This document shows, piece after piece, positions 6,653 to 8,711 of a DNA stretch of 8,711 bases. The notes below the pieces were generated by a model, which worked only from the letters and a program-made list of their open reading frames with translations, was not told where the DNA came from and did not search any database. Made by a program: the position numbers and the translations under genes. The stretch comes from Alphaproteobacteria bacterium (GTDB lineage: Bacteria > Pseudomonadota > Alphaproteobacteria > RF32 > CAG-239): positions 1 through 8,711 of the forward strand of contig JAFYWO010000172.1 of NCBI GenBank assembly GCA_017557925.1, given 5' to 3'. The stretch's first letter is position 1. Each line of letters opens with the position of its first letter.

Positions 6653-8711
6653 ATGAATGATATTATTACTAAACCATTGATTTTGAAAAAGAAAAGTAAA
6701 AGCAGCCGTTTTGCCAGTTGGGGTGGTGAAGGTAATTTGTTTATGGATAAATTTTTAAGATCCTTGTATATATTTTTGTTGTTTGCAATTAACTTTGTAA
6801 TGTTCATTTATTCAATAAATGCAAAAATGGTTGAAAATGGTGTTGTAAACCAAGCGGTATTGGCAATATTGGGCAGTTTTTTTGTTGTTTCGTTTTTTTT
6901 GGTTATGTTTTTTTCTTTTTCTAAAAAAATGCAAAACGGAATATGTGCTCTGTTTACAATGATATTTGTGGCGATTTTTTTCTATCAATTTGCGTTGTTT
7001 GATGTTGATAATTTTGTTGAAGAATGGTTGTCTAAAAAAGCAAGTTGGTTGAGCTTTATATGTCTTGTTCCATCAGCGTGGTTGGTGGGCTTGTTTATTG
7101 GAATAATTATATTCTTTTTGTTTTGGAGCAGATTTGGCTTGATGTTTATAACTGCGGTTTTGATGATTGGATTTTTGTTGGGAATTAACAAAAATGAGAG
7201 CATTAAAAATATTAAAAATGAATATAGTGTTGTTAAAAAAATGCCTTCTGCCATTAAAAATAGGAGAGAGGATGTTGTTGTTTATTTTATGGTGCCTAAG
7301 TTTCCGTCATATCAATTTTTGAGCAGTGTAAGGAATACTCATTTTAGAGAATTAAGAAATTTAATGATAGGGTTTTTTGCCAGTAATGAGTTTGAAATTT
7401 ATCCTAACGCATTTGTTGAGTATGATGACAGTGCTTATAACGTTATTGATATTTTTAATCAGGTTGATTATTCTTCCGCTACATCAAAGAACAGAGGTTT
7501 TTCGGAATATATTAATGATTGGAATTTTATTCATGGCGGACTTAATATATTGGGATTGGAAGAAAATAAATTATATGATTATATGAACAAGAGAGGTTAC
7601 GGATTTAGTGTTTATCCAATGCCGGGATTTAATACTTGTATGGTTGGCGGGGATTTTGAAACCGGAAGATGCGTAATTAAAGGATATAAAACCGTTCGTT
7701 TGTATGATAAAAATGCAAGTTTGGAAGAAAATATCTATACACTTTTGACTGAATGGATGTTGAACTTAAAAAGACGTGATTTGAAAAAAATTGCTCTTAA
7801 ATTTAGTGAACAATCTACAATTAAAGATTTGAAAGTTACATCTGAAAACAGGAGAGTATCTATTGAGGGGGCTCCAAAATTGTTTGATGTATTGAGTGAA
7901 AACTATTTGTCTGATTCCGGAGCGCAGGCTTATATGGTATATGTTGATATACCGTCTGATGTGTATATTTATGATGAATATTGTAATCTTAAACCTCGTA
8001 GTGAGTGGATAGCATTAAAGGATAACAGCCTTAATAGCGGTGGTATTGATGAAAAGAGAAAAGCTTATGTTGAACAATCAAAATGCTTGATTGGTAAAAT
8101 GCAAGAATTTTTGGATATGGCTGAAGATAGCGGTAAACTTTCTAAAACAGATGTTGTGTTGCAAGGTGTGAGCTCTATTCGTGAATTGGCTGATATGACT
8201 GGTGGAAGATATGGTAACTTTGTTACGAATAAACTTGTGGCAATGGGTATTCGTAAGGCCAAAAATCCGAAATTTCTGATAAATGCAAATATTTGTTTGG
8301 CAAGTGATTTTTCTAAAAGTTTGATTAGATACCAAGATTATTGTTACTCTGTTGATAATATGAAAATGGATGAAAAAGATGCTACAAATTTGAAGAAGAA
8401 TTTGATTAACAATTCTGTAATCAGAGGTGGTAAAATTACAAGTATTATTGTAAATTACAATGATTGGTATGAGGAGTTTAAGAATAACAGTAATGATTAT
8501 CAAGAAAAGATAAAAAAGAAAAAGGAAAAGAAGCTAAAACAAGAAGAAGCCGAAAGAGACAGAATTGAAAGAGAAAGAAAGAAAAAAGAACGTGAAGATG
8601 CTTATAGGAATGTAGGTAAGAAAAATATATCTCAGGACAATATCTTTGTGCCAACTGATGAGGAGATAGTTGAAGTTGAACACGAAGAATTGGAAAAAGT
8701 TAATGAAGAAA
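6653..8711 (+). CDS. Polytopic membrane protein with sulfatase/AlkP-like domain, likely non-catalytic; 3' end beyond window
   Basis: The frame is open from ATG 6653 to the last base (686 codons, no stop). The basic N-terminus (KKKSKSSR, 12-19) precedes about five hydrophobic helices (near 36-54, 66-90, 97-117, 132-158, 160-177). With the N-terminus inside, the large following domain would be periplasmic. That domain has landmarks I associate with membrane-anchored sulfatase/alkaline-phosphatase-superfamily proteins: a strand plus PSY (VVVYFMVPKFPSY, 208-220), LYDYMNKRGYGFSVY (307-321), VYIYDEYCNLKPRSEW (437-452), EQSKCL...EFLD (474-488) and DVVLQG (500-505). Intact relatives usually have Asp in the first strand, a PHxPY-like string before the Cys motif, and GDHGSR after the last strand. 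Here these read VPK, DIPSD and GVSSIR, so metal ligands seem lost. A Lys/Glu-rich tail spans about 619-648. The start has only a weak GGGG (6642-6645) ribosome site. The gene is certain; the family is inference, the substrate is unknown, and a link to glycogen is unsupported. Confidence 0.6.
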   Translation, partial: MNDIITKPLILKKKSKSSRFASWGGEGNLFMDKFLRSLYIFLLFAINFVMFIYSINAKMVENGVVNQAVLAILGSFFVVSFFLVMFFSFSKKMQNGICALFTMIFVAIFFYQFALFDVDNFVEEWLSKKASWLSFICLVPSAWLVGLFIGIIIFFLFWSRFGLMFITAVLMIGFLLGINKNESIKNIKNEYSVVKKMPSAIKNRREDVVVYFMVPKFPSYQFLSSVRNTHFRELRNLMIGFFASNEFEIYPNAFVEYDDSAYNVIDIFNQVDYSSATSKNRGFSEYINDWNFIHGGLNILGLEENKLYDYMNKRGYGFSVYPMPGFNTCMVGGDFETGRCVIKGYKTVRLYDKNASLEENIYTLLTEWMLNLKRRDLKKIALKFSEQSTIKDLKVTSENRRVSIEGAPKLFDVLSENYLSDSGAQAYMVYVDIPSDVYIYDEYCNLKPRSEWIALKDNSLNSGGIDEKRKAYVEQSKCLIGKMQEFLDMAEDSGKLSKTDVVLQGVSSIRELADMTGGRYGNFVTNKLVAMGIRKAKNPKFLINANICLASDFSKSLIRYQDYCYSVDNMKMDEKDATNLKKNLINNSVIRGGKITSIIVNYNDWYEEFKNNSNDYQEKIKKKKEKKLKQEEAERDRIERERKKKEREDAYRNVGKKNISQDNIFVPTDEEIVEVEHEELEKVNEE

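Noticed and set aside
7377..7586. 69-residue + strand frame inside the last gene
   Set aside because: It is an out-of-frame shadow of the 686-codon frame, which is uninterrupted through this region.
8078..8503. 141-residue - strand frame rich in Ile, Thr and Asn
   Set aside because: It lies wholly antisense to the long + strand gene from 6653 and has the composition expected from AT-rich complementary sequence, with no family resemblance.

Overview
The window is AT-rich and reads almost entirely on the + strand. It holds the 3' part of a glycogen branching-enzyme gene (glgB), a long non-coding spacer with a palindromic element and a tandem array, a tight two-gene unit glgX-malQ, and the first 686 codons of an uncharacterised membrane-protein gene that runs off the right edge. 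The low GC, the interspersed element whose arm begins CGTCATTGCGAG and ends near GGCAATCCA (a style common in Rickettsiales and other low-GC Proteobacteria), the standard code and the E. coli-like MalQ point to an uncultured low-GC Gram-negative, perhaps a gut or host-associated alphaproteobacterium. That assignment is inference; there is no rRNA or other marker gene here.

Layout: glgB (1-1472, N-terminus missing) is followed by a 138-nt stretch and a strong intrinsic terminator (1611-1640). Next come a ~109-bp imperfect palindromic element (1693-1801) and a ~34-bp tandem array (1786-2010) that shares the element's right end, then an AT-rich leader (2011-2278). glgX (2279-4354) and malQ (4364-6487) are 9 bp apart, the malQ Shine-Dalgarno overlaps the glgX stop codon, and a terminator (6514-6543) closes the unit. 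A separate gene starts at 6653.

The three enzymes belong to one pathway. GlgB adds alpha-1,6 branches to glycogen, GlgX removes short branches left by phosphorylase, and MalQ rebuilds the released maltooligosaccharides into longer chains with release of glucose. glgA, glgC and glgP are not in the window.

The last gene encodes about five membrane helices and then a large, probably periplasmic domain. Its sequence landmarks resemble membrane-anchored sulfatase/alkaline-phosphatase-superfamily proteins, but the positions where metal-binding Asp/His residues are expected appear substituted, and a Lys/Glu-rich tail has been added. This possible pseudoenzyme and the tandem array grown from a repeat-element end are the least ordinary things here. 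The glycogen genes themselves look conventional, and I found no defence, CRISPR or transposase system.
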